Of a stretch of 34,786 bases of DNA, positions 1-7,756 are shown piece after piece (the stretch's first letter is position 1; each line of letters opens with the position of its first letter). This DNA comes from Adlercreutzia sp. ZJ473. GTDB lineage: Bacteria; Actinomycetota; Coriobacteriia; Coriobacteriales; Eggerthellaceae. Position numbers and translations under genes: made by a program. Below the pieces are notes generated by a model. The model made no database searches and was not told where the DNA came from. It saw only the letters and a program-made list of their open reading frames with translations. The DNA lies in the NCBI RefSeq assembly GCF_013185065.1, contig NZ_JAAVTO010000028.1, positions 1-34,786 of the forward strand, read 5' to 3'.

Positions 1-444
1 GGCCGCCTCGATGACCGCCTTGCCCGCGACCTCGGCCACGGGCTCGGCCGCCGCCGCCGTCGCGGCCGCAGCCGCCGCGGCTTCCGCCGCCTCCTTCTCG
101 GCCGCCTTGCGGGCCGCGCGCTCGCGGTCGTAGCGCGCCTTGCGCTCGGCGAAGCTCTCGGCCTTCTCGGCAGCCTCGGCCGCCGTCTTCTTGGCCGCGT
201 CAGCCGTCTTCTTCGTCTTGGCCGCCGCGTTGTCGATCACGTCGAGCGGGTTCTTGAACGGGGCGTCGGCGTCCTTGTCGAACACCTCGGCCTTGAGCGT
301 GCCGCTCATCTCCTCCTGCGCCTTGCGGAACTTCGCGATGGCCTGGCCGGCGGTCTTCGCCATGGCAGGCAGCTTGTCAGGTCCGAAGATCAGAAACCCG
401 AACAGCAGGATGAGGAAGAGCTCGAATCCTCCGATGCCAAACAA
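1..444 (-). CDS. tatB: TatB/TatA-family twin-arginine translocase subunit (3' end cut by window)
   Basis: Sec-independent export of folded, often cofactor-bearing proteins; acts in the cytoplasmic membrane. The N-terminus reads MFGIGGFELFLILLFGF and continues with the GPDKLP hinge, the classic layout of one short membrane helix, a Gly-Pro hinge and an amphipathic helix (AMAKTAGQAIAKFRKAQEE). A glutamate at residue 8 is more typical of TatB than TatA. The rest is a long Ala/Lys/Glu-rich tail that runs off the left edge. The start is taken as TTG at 444 because it gives the exact family N-terminus and has AGGA a few bases upstream; no ATG fits. It follows the small membrane protein gene by 22 bases, probably in one transcript. 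TatA versus TatB is not certain. Confidence 0.85.
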   Translation of the reverse strand, partial: MFGIGGFELFLILLFGFLIFGPDKLPAMAKTAGQAIAKFRKAQEEMSGTLKAEVFDKDADAPFKNPLDVIDNAAAKTKKTADAAKKTAAEAAEKAESFAERKARYDRERAARKAAEKEAAEAAAAAAATAAAAEPVAEVAGKAVIEAA

Positions 445-466
445 CTTGGGAGTCCTTTCACGATCG

Positions 467-685
467 CTAGAGCGACAGCACGGTGAGGGCCATGGTGGGG
501 ATGCCCAGCGCCAGGACGAGGATCACGCACACCACCACCGTGAAGATCTTCTTGGTGCGCGCCGCGCGCTCGCGCTGCTGCTCGGCGCGGCGCTCGCGCT
601 CCTCGGCAGCCTTCACGCGCGCGGCCCTCTGCTCGCGCGTGAGCTTGCTGCGCGACTTGCCCTGATGCTTTTTCGACTGTGCCAT
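467..685 (-). CDS. Small single-pass membrane protein, function unknown
   Basis: A 72-residue protein. The first 43 residues are strongly basic and glutamine/arginine rich with heptad-like charge spacing (probable coiled or amphipathic helix). The last 27 residues form one hydrophobic segment (KKIFTVVVCVILVLALGIP), so a cytoplasmic charged head with a C-terminal membrane anchor is predicted. I do not recognise the family. Its place immediately upstream of the Tat gene suggests cotranscription, and a Tat or envelope accessory role is possible but unproven. Start codon ATG; stop at 467-469. Confidence 0.7.
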   Translation of the reverse strand: MAQSKKHQGKSRSKLTREQRAARVKAAEERERRAEQQRERAARTKKIFTVVVCVILVLALGIPTMALTVLSL

Positions 686-726
686 TTCGCCTTGCCTTCG
701 ACGCTTTCTCTTCTCGCAGGCGCAAC

Positions 727-744
727 GCGGACGGGCTCGTCCGC
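727..744 (-). terminator. Hairpin between amidohydrolase and small membrane protein genes
   Basis: Perfect 7-bp inverted repeat GCGGACG / CGTCCGC with a 4-base loop, 24 bases past the amidohydrolase stop codon on the minus strand. There is no good T-run, so it may be a weak terminator or an mRNA-processing stem within one operon. Confidence 0.45.
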
Positions 745-768
745 GGCGCGCGGCCTATTATGCCTTAA

Positions 769-2127
769 CTAGACGCGCAACTTCGTGCGAATCTCGATCA
801 CGCGGGCAATGTTCTTCGCAACCTCCACGTCCACGTGCCAGTGGTTCTTCTCGTAGAGCATCTTGCCGTCCACCATGGTCATGAGGACGTCCGAGGCCGA
901 GCAGGTGTTGACCACCGCCGAGACGGGGTTCGCGCCCGCCGACTGGTGCGAGCTCGACAGGTCGACCGCGATGAGGTCGGCGCACTTGCCGATGTCGAGC
1001 GAGCCGATCTTGTCCTCGAGCCCCAGCGCGCGGGCGCCGCCCATGGTGGCGAGCTCGAGCATGGTGGTGGAGTCGAGGAAGCGGCGCGTGTCGAGCGCGC
1101 GCTGGATGAGCATGCCCACGCGCATCTCGGAGAGCATGTCGGTCGACTCGGTGGCGGCGGGGGAGTCGGTGCCGAGGCCGGTGCGCAGGCCCGCGCGCAG
1201 AAACGCGCCGAGCGGCGCCACGCCCATGCCGAGCTGCGCGTTCGCGCGCGGGCAGGTGCAGACGGCCACGTCGTACTCGCGCAGCTTCTTGATGTCCTCC
1301 TCGTCGACGTGCACGGCGTGCACCAGAAGCACGTTGGGTGACTCGAACGCGCCCCAGTTCAGCGCGTAGCGCACCGGGGTCACGCCCGTGGGCATCCACG
1401 GCGGGATCTCCACGTAGCCGCGCTTGGCCTCGTCCATGGTGTGCACCGAGAACATCGAGGAGCCGTACTTCACGAAGTTGAACTCCTCGCGGCTGCCCGC
1501 CAGGCGCATGGCCACCGGCAGGCCCTCCTTGCAGGCGAACTCCGACACGAGCCCGAACACCGACGGGTGCGTGGCGTACACGGCCGCCGGGGCGATGCCG
1601 ACGGTGACGCGGTCGGGATCGACCTCCTCGCGCCAGTGCATGATGTCCTTCTCGGCCGAGCGCATGGCGAAGCTCACGCGCTGCTTGTCCATCACGCCCA
1701 CCTCGCGGTACATCACGCCGCGCAGGCCGAGCTTCTGGGTGGCCGTGCACGCCGCGCCCGTGGAGGTGATGTCGGCGATGGTGGTGATGCCGCTTGCCAG
1801 CGCGTCGAGGCCGCCGAGGACGGCGGAGTCGTACCAGTCGGCCGCCTCGAGGCGACCCGAGCGCTCGATGACCGACAGGATCCACGAGGCGTAGGGCATG
1901 TCGGCCACCATGCCGCGCAGCACCGACTTCTCGAGGCGCGTGTGCAGGTCGACCAGCCCCGGCATGACGGCCGCGAGCCCGTAGTCGACCACCTCCTCCT
2001 CGGGGTAGCGCAGGCGCAGCATCTCGACCTTGCCGACGTCGAGGATCTTGCCGTCGCGCACGAGCACGGCGCCGCCCGTGATGGGATCAGACGTTATGGG
2101 AAATACGTATTGTGCGCAAATAAGCAT
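769..2127 (-). CDS. Amidohydrolase-superfamily protein (MtaD/SsnA-like) with altered metal site
   Basis: About 452 residues, the usual length of the 5'-methylthioadenosine / S-adenosylhomocysteine deaminase branch. Family marks are the N-terminal beta-sandwich (MLICAQYVFP...), PGLVDLHT near residue 62, LLVHAVHVDEEDI near 270, CPRANAQLG near 292 and LGTDSPA near 319. The metal site is degraded: the usual HxH reads H62-T-R64, the third ligand motif (usually HxHxxE) reads M-R208-L-A-G211, while H270 and D321 remain. A normal zinc deaminase reaction is therefore doubtful. ATG at 2127 is chosen because AGAAGG lies 5 bases upstream; a GTG six bases earlier would touch that site. It lies downstream of the putative menK with its own extended -10 promoter. 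A role related to SAH or aminofutalosine cannot be excluded. Confidence 0.85.
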   Translation of the reverse strand: MLICAQYVFPITSDPITGGAVLVRDGKILDVGKVEMLRLRYPEEEVVDYGLAAVMPGLVDLHTRLEKSVLRGMVADMPYASWILSVIERSGRLEAADWYDSAVLGGLDALASGITTIADITSTGAACTATQKLGLRGVMYREVGVMDKQRVSFAMRSAEKDIMHWREEVDPDRVTVGIAPAAVYATHPSVFGLVSEFACKEGLPVAMRLAGSREEFNFVKYGSSMFSVHTMDEAKRGYVEIPPWMPTGVTPVRYALNWGAFESPNVLLVHAVHVDEEDIKKLREYDVAVCTCPRANAQLGMGVAPLGAFLRAGLRTGLGTDSPAATESTDMLSEMRVGMLIQRALDTRRFLDSTTMLELATMGGARALGLEDKIGSLDIGKCADLIAVDLSSSHQSAGANPVSAVVNTCSASDVLMTMVDGKMLYEKNHWHVDVEVAKNIARVIEIRTKLRV

Positions 2128-2167
2128 GGGCACCTTCTTCGTGTCCGCGAAACTGGATCAGACTCGT

Positions 2168-2176
2168 ATCATAGCA
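2168..2176 (-). promoter_or_regulatory. Extended -10 promoter for the amidohydrolase gene
   Basis: On the minus strand TGCTATGAT fits an extended -10 element (TGnTATGAT), about 41 bases before the chosen ATG. No good -35 is visible; the -35 region is occupied by a hairpin. Confidence 0.4.
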
Positions 2177-2178
2177 CT

Positions 2179-2203
2179 GGGCGGCGAACCCGCCTCGCCG
2201 CCC
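2179..2203 (-). terminator. Hairpin downstream of the putative menK
   Basis: Perfect 9-bp inverted repeat GGGCGGCGA / TCGCCGCCC with a 7-base loop, located after the radical SAM gene and directly upstream of the amidohydrolase -10. Likely terminates the upstream gene; it may also affect the next promoter. Confidence 0.45.
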
Positions 2204-2317
2204 GCGACCAAACACACACTCTTTGCGGTTGAAGGCGGGGCGCGGCGCCTGCGCGCGGCGGGCGCGGGGGCGCGCCTGCGGGGTGCGAGGCTCCCGGGGT
2301 GCGGCGCCTTCCCTTCC

Positions 2318-3646
2318 CTACCGCTGGGTGCCGTCGCCGAAGAGGAGCTCGCGCTCCGGGCCGGACAGGGCGTTGCGCGCCTGCTCGCGCAGGTTGTTCA
2401 TGGCGCTCAGGAACTGGCGGTACATCACTACCACGAGGTAGCGGCCGCGCGGCGTGAGGGTGAGCTCGTCGGGCGTGTCGGTGGCGAACGCGCGGTTCGC
2501 GCGCATGAACGCGAGCTCGACGGGCAGGCCGCGCTCGATGCTCACGCCGAACTCGCGCGCGAAGGCGCGCTTGTCGAGGCGCAGCTTGTAGAGGTTCACC
2601 AGGAAGCAGTAGCGCATGAGGTCGCGCTCGGACATGTCGCTTCGGCCCATGAGCGACATCCGCCCGCTCTCGATGGCCTCGTTGTACTCCTTGATGCTGA
2701 ACGTGTTCACGTAGAGGCTGCGGTTCAGGTACGTGATGGAGCCGCTCCCGATGGCGGGGTACTGGTCGTAGAACGTCTGGAACTCGTCGATCTGCGGCGC
2801 GCCGTCGCGCGTCGCCTCGTCGGCGCCGTTGCGCGTGAAGGTCCACAGCGTCGTGCGGTGGAACAGCGGGTCGTCCCCGCCCGCGAGCACGCCGTCGAGG
2901 ATCTGGTAGTAGCGGTACTCGCGCGGGTAGTCCATCTTGCCCAAGGTGCGCGTCATCTTGCTCATGGTGCCGTGCGACACGTACAGCGGCGAGAACGTGG
3001 TCTGGCGCGCGCCGCACGTGGCGACCTTCTCCAAGTCGTCGAAGAGGATCTCCTCGGTCTGGCTCGGGAAGTTGAAGATCATGTCGACGTTCAGCGAGTC
3101 GAAGTACGGGAGCGCGCCCGTGATGCGCTCGTAGATCTCCGCGCCGCTGCCGTACTTGTCGTAGCGGTCCATCTGCTTCAAGAGGTCGTCGTTGAAGCTC
3201 TGCACGCCCACGGAGAGGCGCTGCACGCGCCCCTTGAGCGCGTCGAGGTAGGGCTGCACCAGGTGGTTCGGGTTCGTCTCGGACGCCACCTCCCTGATGT
3301 CCCAGATGTCGCGGGCCAAGTCGAGCGTCTCGCACAGCTCGTCGAGCATGATGGTGGGCGTGCCGCCGCCCATGTAGATGCTCTCGATGTCGTACCCCAG
3401 GTCGCGCACCATGAGCATCTCCTTGCGCATGTTGGCGAAGTAGGGCCGCGCCACGTCCTCGCGGAAGGCGTAGCGGTTGAAGCTGCAGTACGGGCACAGG
3501 CGCTGGCAGAACGGCACGTGCATGTAGAGCATGTACTTGCGGCCCGGCTCGGGCGCGGGCATCATCGCCTCGTCGGTGGGCTTCAGCGCCAGCTCGCAGC
3601 GGGCGAGCTGCTTGACAACGGTGGTGAGCATGCGCTCGGACAGCAT
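2318..3646 (-). CDS. menK: Class C radical SAM methyltransferase, probable menaquinone C-8 methyltransferase
   Basis: A 442-residue HemN/HemW-like radical SAM protein. The iron-sulfur motif C47-x3-C51-x2-C54 is followed by the SAM-binding GGGTP at 93-97. The 'coproporphyrinogen oxidase family' fold is shared by HemN, HemW and the class C methyltransferases. Among the last, MenK/MqnK methylates menaquinone at C-8, as described for Adlercreutzia, Shewanella and Wolinella. What points to MenK here is the position: it is divergent from, and 173 bases away from, the menG/ubiE start. The product would be 8-methylmenaquinone, a low-potential quinone used in anaerobic respiration and found in Eggerthellaceae. 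AAGGAG sits 5 bases before the ATG. HemW remains the main alternative; the quinone role is inferred from family plus context. Confidence 0.78.
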   Translation of the reverse strand: MLSERMLTTVVKQLARCELALKPTDEAMMPAPEPGRKYMLYMHVPFCQRLCPYCSFNRYAFREDVARPYFANMRKEMLMVRDLGYDIESIYMGGGTPTIMLDELCETLDLARDIWDIREVASETNPNHLVQPYLDALKGRVQRLSVGVQSFNDDLLKQMDRYDKYGSGAEIYERITGALPYFDSLNVDMIFNFPSQTEEILFDDLEKVATCGARQTTFSPLYVSHGTMSKMTRTLGKMDYPREYRYYQILDGVLAGGDDPLFHRTTLWTFTRNGADEATRDGAPQIDEFQTFYDQYPAIGSGSITYLNRSLYVNTFSIKEYNEAIESGRMSLMGRSDMSERDLMRYCFLVNLYKLRLDKRAFAREFGVSIERGLPVELAFMRANRAFATDTPDELTLTPRGRYLVVVMYRQFLSAMNNLREQARNALSGPERELLFGDGTQR

Positions 3647-3745
3647 GGGTACTCCTTAACGTGCGAAGGAAGGGCGAATAATCCAATCGGCTATGGTACC
3701 GCTTCTTCGCGGCGATGCGCGCGCGAAAACGGATATGAAAACAGA

Positions 3746-3751
3746 TATACT
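3746..3751 (+). promoter_or_regulatory. Possible -10 element for menG
   Basis: TATACT lies 69 bases upstream of the menG start in the menK-menG divergent gap, inside a locally A/T-rich stretch. No convincing -35 accompanies it. Confidence 0.3.
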
Positions 3752-3819
3752 AGACGCGTTTGATACGAGACGCCAGACGCGTCTCGACGGTCCCATCGCG
3801 ATTCCGGGGAGAACACACC

Positions 3820-4563
3820 TTGAGCATCGACACCGCAACGGGCGAGGAAGCGCCCGCCGAGCTTTCATCCGAGCGCGTGAAGAGCATCTTCTCGCAGATC
3901 GCCAGGAAATACGAGCGGTTCAACGCCGTCTCGAGCTTCGGCGCCTACCGCCTGTGGCTCTCCGGCATGATGCGCCAGGCGCCCATCAGCGCGGCTGACG
4001 AGGTGCTCGACATCGCGGGCGGCACGGGCGACGTCACCTTCGCGGTGGCGCGCGCGAAGCGGCCCGCGCACATCCAGTGCACCGACCTGGTGCCCGAGAT
4101 GCTCGACGTGGCGCGCATGCACCACGAGGCGGGCGCCGCGAACGGCGTGCCCGTCGACTTCGAGGTGGTCGACGCGCAGGACATCCCCTACCCCGACGCG
4201 AGCTTCGACGTGGTCACCATGGCCTACGGCATCCGCAACATGCCCGACCGCCCGCGCGCGCTCTCCGAGATGCACCGCGTGCTGCGCCCCGGCGGCGCGC
4301 TCGTGTGCCTCGAGTTCTCCACGCCGCCGAACCGGGCGTGGCGCGCGCTCTACGGCTTCTACCTGAAGCACCTCATCCCGTTCTGGGGCGGGCTCATCAC
4401 CGGCGACAAGGACGGATTCGTGTATCTGGCGAAGTCGATCCGCGCCTTCCCCGACCAGCAGGGCCTCGCCGCCCTCATGGAGGAGGCGGGCTTTCGCGAC
4501 GTCACCTGGAAGAACTACACGGGCGGCATAGCCGCCGTCCACGTGGCCCGCAAGCCGGAGTAG
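3820..4563 (+). CDS. menG: Demethylmenaquinone methyltransferase (UbiE/MenG)
   Basis: SAM-dependent C-methylation of demethylmenaquinone, the last common step to menaquinone. The 247-residue chain has the family sequence throughout: VKSIFSQIARKYERFNAVSSFG near the N-terminus, SAM motif LDIAGGTGDVTF at about 63-74, the acidic SAM ligand in CTDLVPEML, and PYPDASFDVVTMAYGIRNM followed by EMHRVLRPGG. The start is set at TTG 3820, with GGGGAGA nine bases upstream, because the longer frame back to 3760 adds 20 residues unlike the family. It is divergent from the putative menK, so the two quinone methylases may share regulation. A GC-rich hairpin follows the stop immediately. Confidence 0.92.
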   Translation: MSIDTATGEEAPAELSSERVKSIFSQIARKYERFNAVSSFGAYRLWLSGMMRQAPISAADEVLDIAGGTGDVTFAVARAKRPAHIQCTDLVPEMLDVARMHHEAGAANGVPVDFEVVDAQDIPYPDASFDVVTMAYGIRNMPDRPRALSEMHRVLRPGGALVCLEFSTPPNRAWRALYGFYLKHLIPFWGGLITGDKDGFVYLAKSIRAFPDQQGLAALMEEAGFRDVTWKNYTGGIAAVHVARKPE

Positions 4564-4564
4564 C

Positions 4565-4582
4565 GCGCCGGCAGGCCGGCGC
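4565..4582 (+). terminator. Hairpin after menG
   Basis: Perfect 8-bp inverted repeat GCGCCGGC / GCCGGCGC with a 2-base spacer, beginning two bases after the menG stop. No T-run. It lies in the convergent gap with the MFS gene. Confidence 0.4.
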
Positions 4583-4588
4583 CTCGGA

Positions 4589-4637
4589 GCGGGGCGGAAG
4601 GGCGGGCCGACGCCCAAAGGCGGGGCGGAAGGGCGGG
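4589..4637. repeat. 18-bp direct repeat in the convergent gap
   Basis: GCGGGGCGGAAGGGCGGG occurs at 4589-4606 and again at 4620-4637 (31-base period). Together with the preceding hairpin it fills the noncoding space between menG and the MFS gene. Function unknown. Confidence 0.6.
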
Positions 4638-4701
4638 GCGCAGAGGCGCTTTTATGCGCGCGGGCAGGAATGGCGGGACGCAGCCCGACGCCTTTGCCGC
4701 C

Positions 4702-6078
4702 TTACCTCCAGGCGCGGTCCTTCTCGGGGTAGAAGACCCAGGCGGCGACGTAGGAGGCGACGAGGCAGACCATCACCAGGCAGATGGTGACGCCGAAGCC
4801 GAAGGCGTCGTTGGTGAACCCCCACAGCGCGCTGGCCAGGCCGATGCCCACGTCGTTCATCAGCAGGAACAGCGCGTTGGTGGCGCCCCAGCGCTCGGGC
4901 GGGGTGTTCTTCACCGCAACCGCCTGGTTGAGCGGCAGGCTGATGCCGAGGCAGAGCCCGTAGAAGACGCCCGCCAGGTAGAACACGTAGTCGCTCGCCG
5001 GCCCGAAGTAGAGCATCACGCACGTGACCAGGCCGCACGCCACCGCCACCGTGAACGTCTTGATGGGCGCCACGCGGTCCATGAACGACTTCGACTTCAG
5101 GCGCACGGCGATCATGCTGATGGCCGAGATGGTGTAGAACAAGCTCGCGTTCGCCACGCCGATCTGCGTGCCGTAGAGGCCCACGAAGAAGATGCCGAAG
5201 CCGAAGGTGGGGCACATGATGGTCATGGGGATGGCGCCGGGAAGCGCGCGCGGCTCGAAGAAGGACGGCGCCTTCGCGGGCTTCGCAGCCGGAGCCTTCG
5301 CGGGCTGGCCCTTCGCGTCCGCGGCCTGCGGCTCCGCGTTTGCGGCCCGTGATTCCGCTGCCGCGGCCTGCGCCTTCGCGCGCTCCCAGCGCTCGCGGAA
5401 CGCCGAGGTCTCGGGCAGCGCGAGCGGCTTGCGCTCGTAGCGCGTGAAGAACGAAACCGCCAGCCCGGCGACTGCCACCAGCGACAGACCCGCGTACAGG
5501 TTCGACGCGGGGTCGGTCCCCGCGAGGAAGAGCGCGAGCGCCGGCCCGACCGACATGGCGAGCGCCTGCCCGAGCCCGTAGTAGCCGATGCCCTCGCCCA
5601 GGCGCGCCCGCGGCAGCACGTCGGCCGCGGCCGTCGACGCAGCCGTGGTGGCCATGGCGAAGCCCACGCCCTGCAGCACGCGGCTCGCGGCGTAGAGCGC
5701 CACGCCCTGCCCCGCGAGCGGCACGACCGTGCCCGCCAAAAGGACGACCGCGCCCGCGATCATGACGAGCGAACACTTCCCGGCGTCGATGATCGGCCCG
5801 ATGACCAGGCGCGCGACCGCCGCCGAGGCCGAGAACACCAGCGCGAGCACGCCCGCGAGCGACGCGCCGTAGCCCACGCGCGAGAGGAACACCGACGTGC
5901 CCGCGTTCAGCCCCTGCCCCATCACGAAGCAGCAGAACGTCAGCAGCACGATGAGCACGAACACGGCCGTCCACAGCCGCGGCTGGGCAGCCGCCCTCCC
6001 GGCGGACGCAGCGGACGCGCGCGCCACCTCGCCCTCGATCGCCTCGTCGTCGGACGCGACGTGCGCAGAATCCGCCAT
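4702..6078 (-). CDS. Major facilitator superfamily transporter
   Basis: A 458-residue twelve-helix MFS carrier. The N-terminal half has the helix 2-3 loop in the form LVIGPIIDAGK and helix 4-5 segments VLQGVGFAMATTAAS. Between the two six-helix halves lies an unusually long Ala/Lys/Pro-rich linker (about 70 residues, roughly 205-275), almost pure low-complexity. The C-terminal half resumes at PGAIPMTIMCPTFGFGIFF. Substrate unknown; drug or metabolite efflux of the YfcJ/YhhS type is possible. ATG at 6078 is preferred because GGGAGA stands upstream. It is transcribed away from luxS, with a 26-bp palindrome about 100 bases upstream of its start. It converges on menG. Confidence 0.85.
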   Translation of the reverse strand: MADSAHVASDDEAIEGEVARASAASAGRAAAQPRLWTAVFVLIVLLTFCCFVMGQGLNAGTSVFLSRVGYGASLAGVLALVFSASAAVARLVIGPIIDAGKCSLVMIAGAVVLLAGTVVPLAGQGVALYAASRVLQGVGFAMATTAASTAAADVLPRARLGEGIGYYGLGQALAMSVGPALALFLAGTDPASNLYAGLSLVAVAGLAVSFFTRYERKPLALPETSAFRERWERAKAQAAAAESRAANAEPQAADAKGQPAKAPAAKPAKAPSFFEPRALPGAIPMTIMCPTFGFGIFFVGLYGTQIGVANASLFYTISAISMIAVRLKSKSFMDRVAPIKTFTVAVACGLVTCVMLYFGPASDYVFYLAGVFYGLCLGISLPLNQAVAVKNTPPERWGATNALFLLMNDVGIGLASALWGFTNDAFGFGVTICLVMVCLVASYVAAWVFYPEKDRAWR

Positions 6079-6177
6079 AACCCCGTTCTCCCTCGTCAAA
6101 GCCCGAGCGCGCGGCTCCTCGCCGCTGCGCCCGCAAAACACCGTCGCCTCTTAGTGTAGCGGTTTTGGCTGCGCCGC

Positions 6178-6203
6178 GCGCTAGATCGTATACAATCTAG
6201 CGC
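6178..6203. promoter_or_regulatory. 26-bp near-perfect palindrome overlapping a promoter (putative operator)
   Basis: Arms GCGCTAGAT (6178-6186) and ATCTAGCGC (6195-6203) flank CGTATACA, whose core GTATAC is itself a palindrome, so only one base pair in 26 breaks the symmetry. TATACA at 6189-6194 pairs with TTGGCT at 6165-6170 (18-base spacer) as a candidate luxS promoter. A regulator binding here would block RNA polymerase. It could act on luxS (start 6370) and on the divergent MFS gene. Confidence 0.55.
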
Positions 6204-6369
6204 AGCGCCCTCGCGCGCCCCGAGCGCCGCCGAGCGCCCCGGGCGTGCCGGGCGGACGTGCGCGCCCGTGTGCGCCTGCGCGTCGCTGGGCACCCGCGCG
6301 TGCCCGCGCGCATTGCGCACCCGTGCGCCGCCGGGCGGCATCCGAGCATCATCCGAAGGAGTTTGACCC

Positions 6370-6864
6370 ATGGAGCGAATCGCCAGCTTTTCCGTTGACC
6401 ACACCGTGCTCGAGCCGGGCGTGTACGTGTCGCGCAGCGACGCGGACGCCGCCACCGGCTGCGTGACCACCACGTTCGACCTGCGCATGACCGCGCCGAA
6501 CCGCGAGCCGGTGATGGACACCGCCGCCGTGCACGCGCTCGAGCACCTCGGCGCCACCTTCCTGCGCAACGACGCCGAATGGGCCGACCGCGTGGTCTAC
6601 TTCGGGCCCATGGGCTGCCGCACGGGCTTCTACCTGGTGGTGTTCGGCGCGTGCGAGCCCGCTGACGTCGCCGGCTTGGTGCTGCGCCTGTTCACGTTCG
6701 CGCGCGACTTCGAGGGCGAGATCCCCGGCGCGCGCCCCGAGGAGTGCGGCAACTACCACGACTCCGACCTCGCGCAGGCGAAGTGGTGGGCGCGCCGCTA
6801 CGTGGCCGAGACGCTCGAGGTGCTCGACGAGGCGCACACCGCCTACCCCGCGCTGCTCGACTAG
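6370..6864 (+). CDS. luxS: S-ribosylhomocysteine lyase (LuxS)
   Basis: Cleaves S-ribosylhomocysteine to homocysteine and 4,5-dihydroxypentane-2,3-dione, the precursor of autoinducer 2; cytosolic metalloenzyme dimer. The 164-residue chain has the metal motif H55-x2-E58-H59 (HALEH), the catalytic cysteine C83 in GPMGCRTGFY, and the third metal ligand C126 in EECGNYH. Length matches the family. GAAGGAG lies eight bases before the ATG. The mtn gene, which makes its substrate, follows 109 bases downstream on the same strand, so the pair carries out the two-step breakdown of S-adenosylhomocysteine. A palindromic operator-like site lies upstream. Confidence 0.96.
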   Translation: MERIASFSVDHTVLEPGVYVSRSDADAATGCVTTTFDLRMTAPNREPVMDTAAVHALEHLGATFLRNDAEWADRVVYFGPMGCRTGFYLVVFGACEPADVAGLVLRLFTFARDFEGEIPGARPEECGNYHDSDLAQAKWWARRYVAETLEVLDEAHTAYPALLD

Positions 6865-6973
6865 CGCAGAAGGCGGATGCGGCAGGCGCGGCAGGCAGAA
6901 GGATGGTCGAGCGCGGGCGAGGGCGCAGGTGCGCATGGCACGCCCTTGCGCCCGGACGCGGAAGGAGAACGGC

Positions 6974-7675
6974 ATGACGGTGAAGGTCGGGGTCATCGGC
7001 GCCATGGACGTCGAGGTGGAGGCCTTGTGCCGCGCGCTCGGTGACGCGCGCGTCACCACCTGCGCGAACATGGACTTCCACGAGGGGGTCGTCGGGAGCA
7101 CGCCCGCCGTGGTGGTGCGGTGCAACGTGGGGATGGTGAACGCCGCCGCGTGCGCGCAGGTGCTCATCGGCCGCTTCGGCGTCACGCACGTGGTGAACAC
7201 CGGCGTGGCCGGCTCGCTCGACGCGGCGATCGACATCGGCGACGTGGTGGTGGCGACCGACGCCGTGAACCACCTGATGGACGTCTGCAACCTCGGGTAC
7301 GCGCCCGGGCAGACGCCGGGGCTTGACGCGCTCGCGTTCCCCTGCGACGCGCGCCTGCGCGAGCGGCTCGCCGACGCGGTGCGCGCGACGTGCCGCGTCG
7401 GCGTGCACGAGGGGCGCGTGGCCTCCGGCGACCGCTTCGTGCGCGACGCCGAGGAGAAGGCCCGCATCCGCGCCGCGTTCGACGCCGCGTGCTGCGAGAT
7501 GGAGGGCGCCGCCATCGCGCAGGCGTGCTGGCTGGGCGGCGTGCCCTGCGGCATCGTGCGCGCCATATCCGACAAGGCCGACGGGTCGGACGCCGTGGAC
7601 TACCCCGTCTTCGAGGCGCGCGCCGCCGCCGACTGCGCCGCCATCGTGCGGCAGCTGCTCGAGAGCTGGGAGTAG
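6974..7675 (+). CDS. mtnN: 5'-methylthioadenosine / S-adenosylhomocysteine nucleosidase
   Basis: Hydrolyses the glycosidic bond of methylthioadenosine, S-adenosylhomocysteine and 5'-deoxyadenosine. The 233-residue protein has the N-terminal VGVIGAMDVEVEAL (E14 corresponds to the catalytic Glu12 of E. coli), NTGVAGSLD, the CEMEGAAIAQ motif with the ribose-binding Glu, and RAISDKAD carrying the catalytic Asp. ATG 6974 is chosen over an upstream start because GAAGGAG precedes it. It supplies LuxS with S-ribosylhomocysteine. It also clears 5'-deoxyadenosine, the by-product of radical SAM enzymes such as the putative MenK nearby. The same fold can cleave aminofutalosine, but no other futalosine-pathway gene is visible here. 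Confidence 0.93.
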   Translation: MTVKVGVIGAMDVEVEALCRALGDARVTTCANMDFHEGVVGSTPAVVVRCNVGMVNAAACAQVLIGRFGVTHVVNTGVAGSLDAAIDIGDVVVATDAVNHLMDVCNLGYAPGQTPGLDALAFPCDARLRERLADAVRATCRVGVHEGRVASGDRFVRDAEEKARIRAAFDAACCEMEGAAIAQACWLGGVPCGIVRAISDKADGSDAVDYPVFEARAAADCAAIVRQLLESWE

Positions 7676-7683
7676 CGGCCCAC

Positions 7684-7705
7684 GCGGCACGAGCGCGCGT
7701 GCCGC
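7684..7705. terminator. Bidirectional hairpin between convergent mtnN and tsaD fusion
   Basis: Perfect 8-bp inverted repeat GCGGCACG / CGTGCCGC with a 6-base loop in the 81-base gap between two converging genes. No T-run on either side. Confidence 0.5.
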
Positions 7706-7756
7706 GAAGCCCCGAGGCCCCGAAGCACGCCCTGGGCCGGGACGGCCCGCGGCGCG

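Noticed and set aside
2318-3646. Annotation as oxygen-independent coproporphyrinogen oxidase HemN/HemW
   Set aside because: The radical SAM core is shared, but position opposite menG favours the quinone methyltransferase; HemW is kept only as an alternative.
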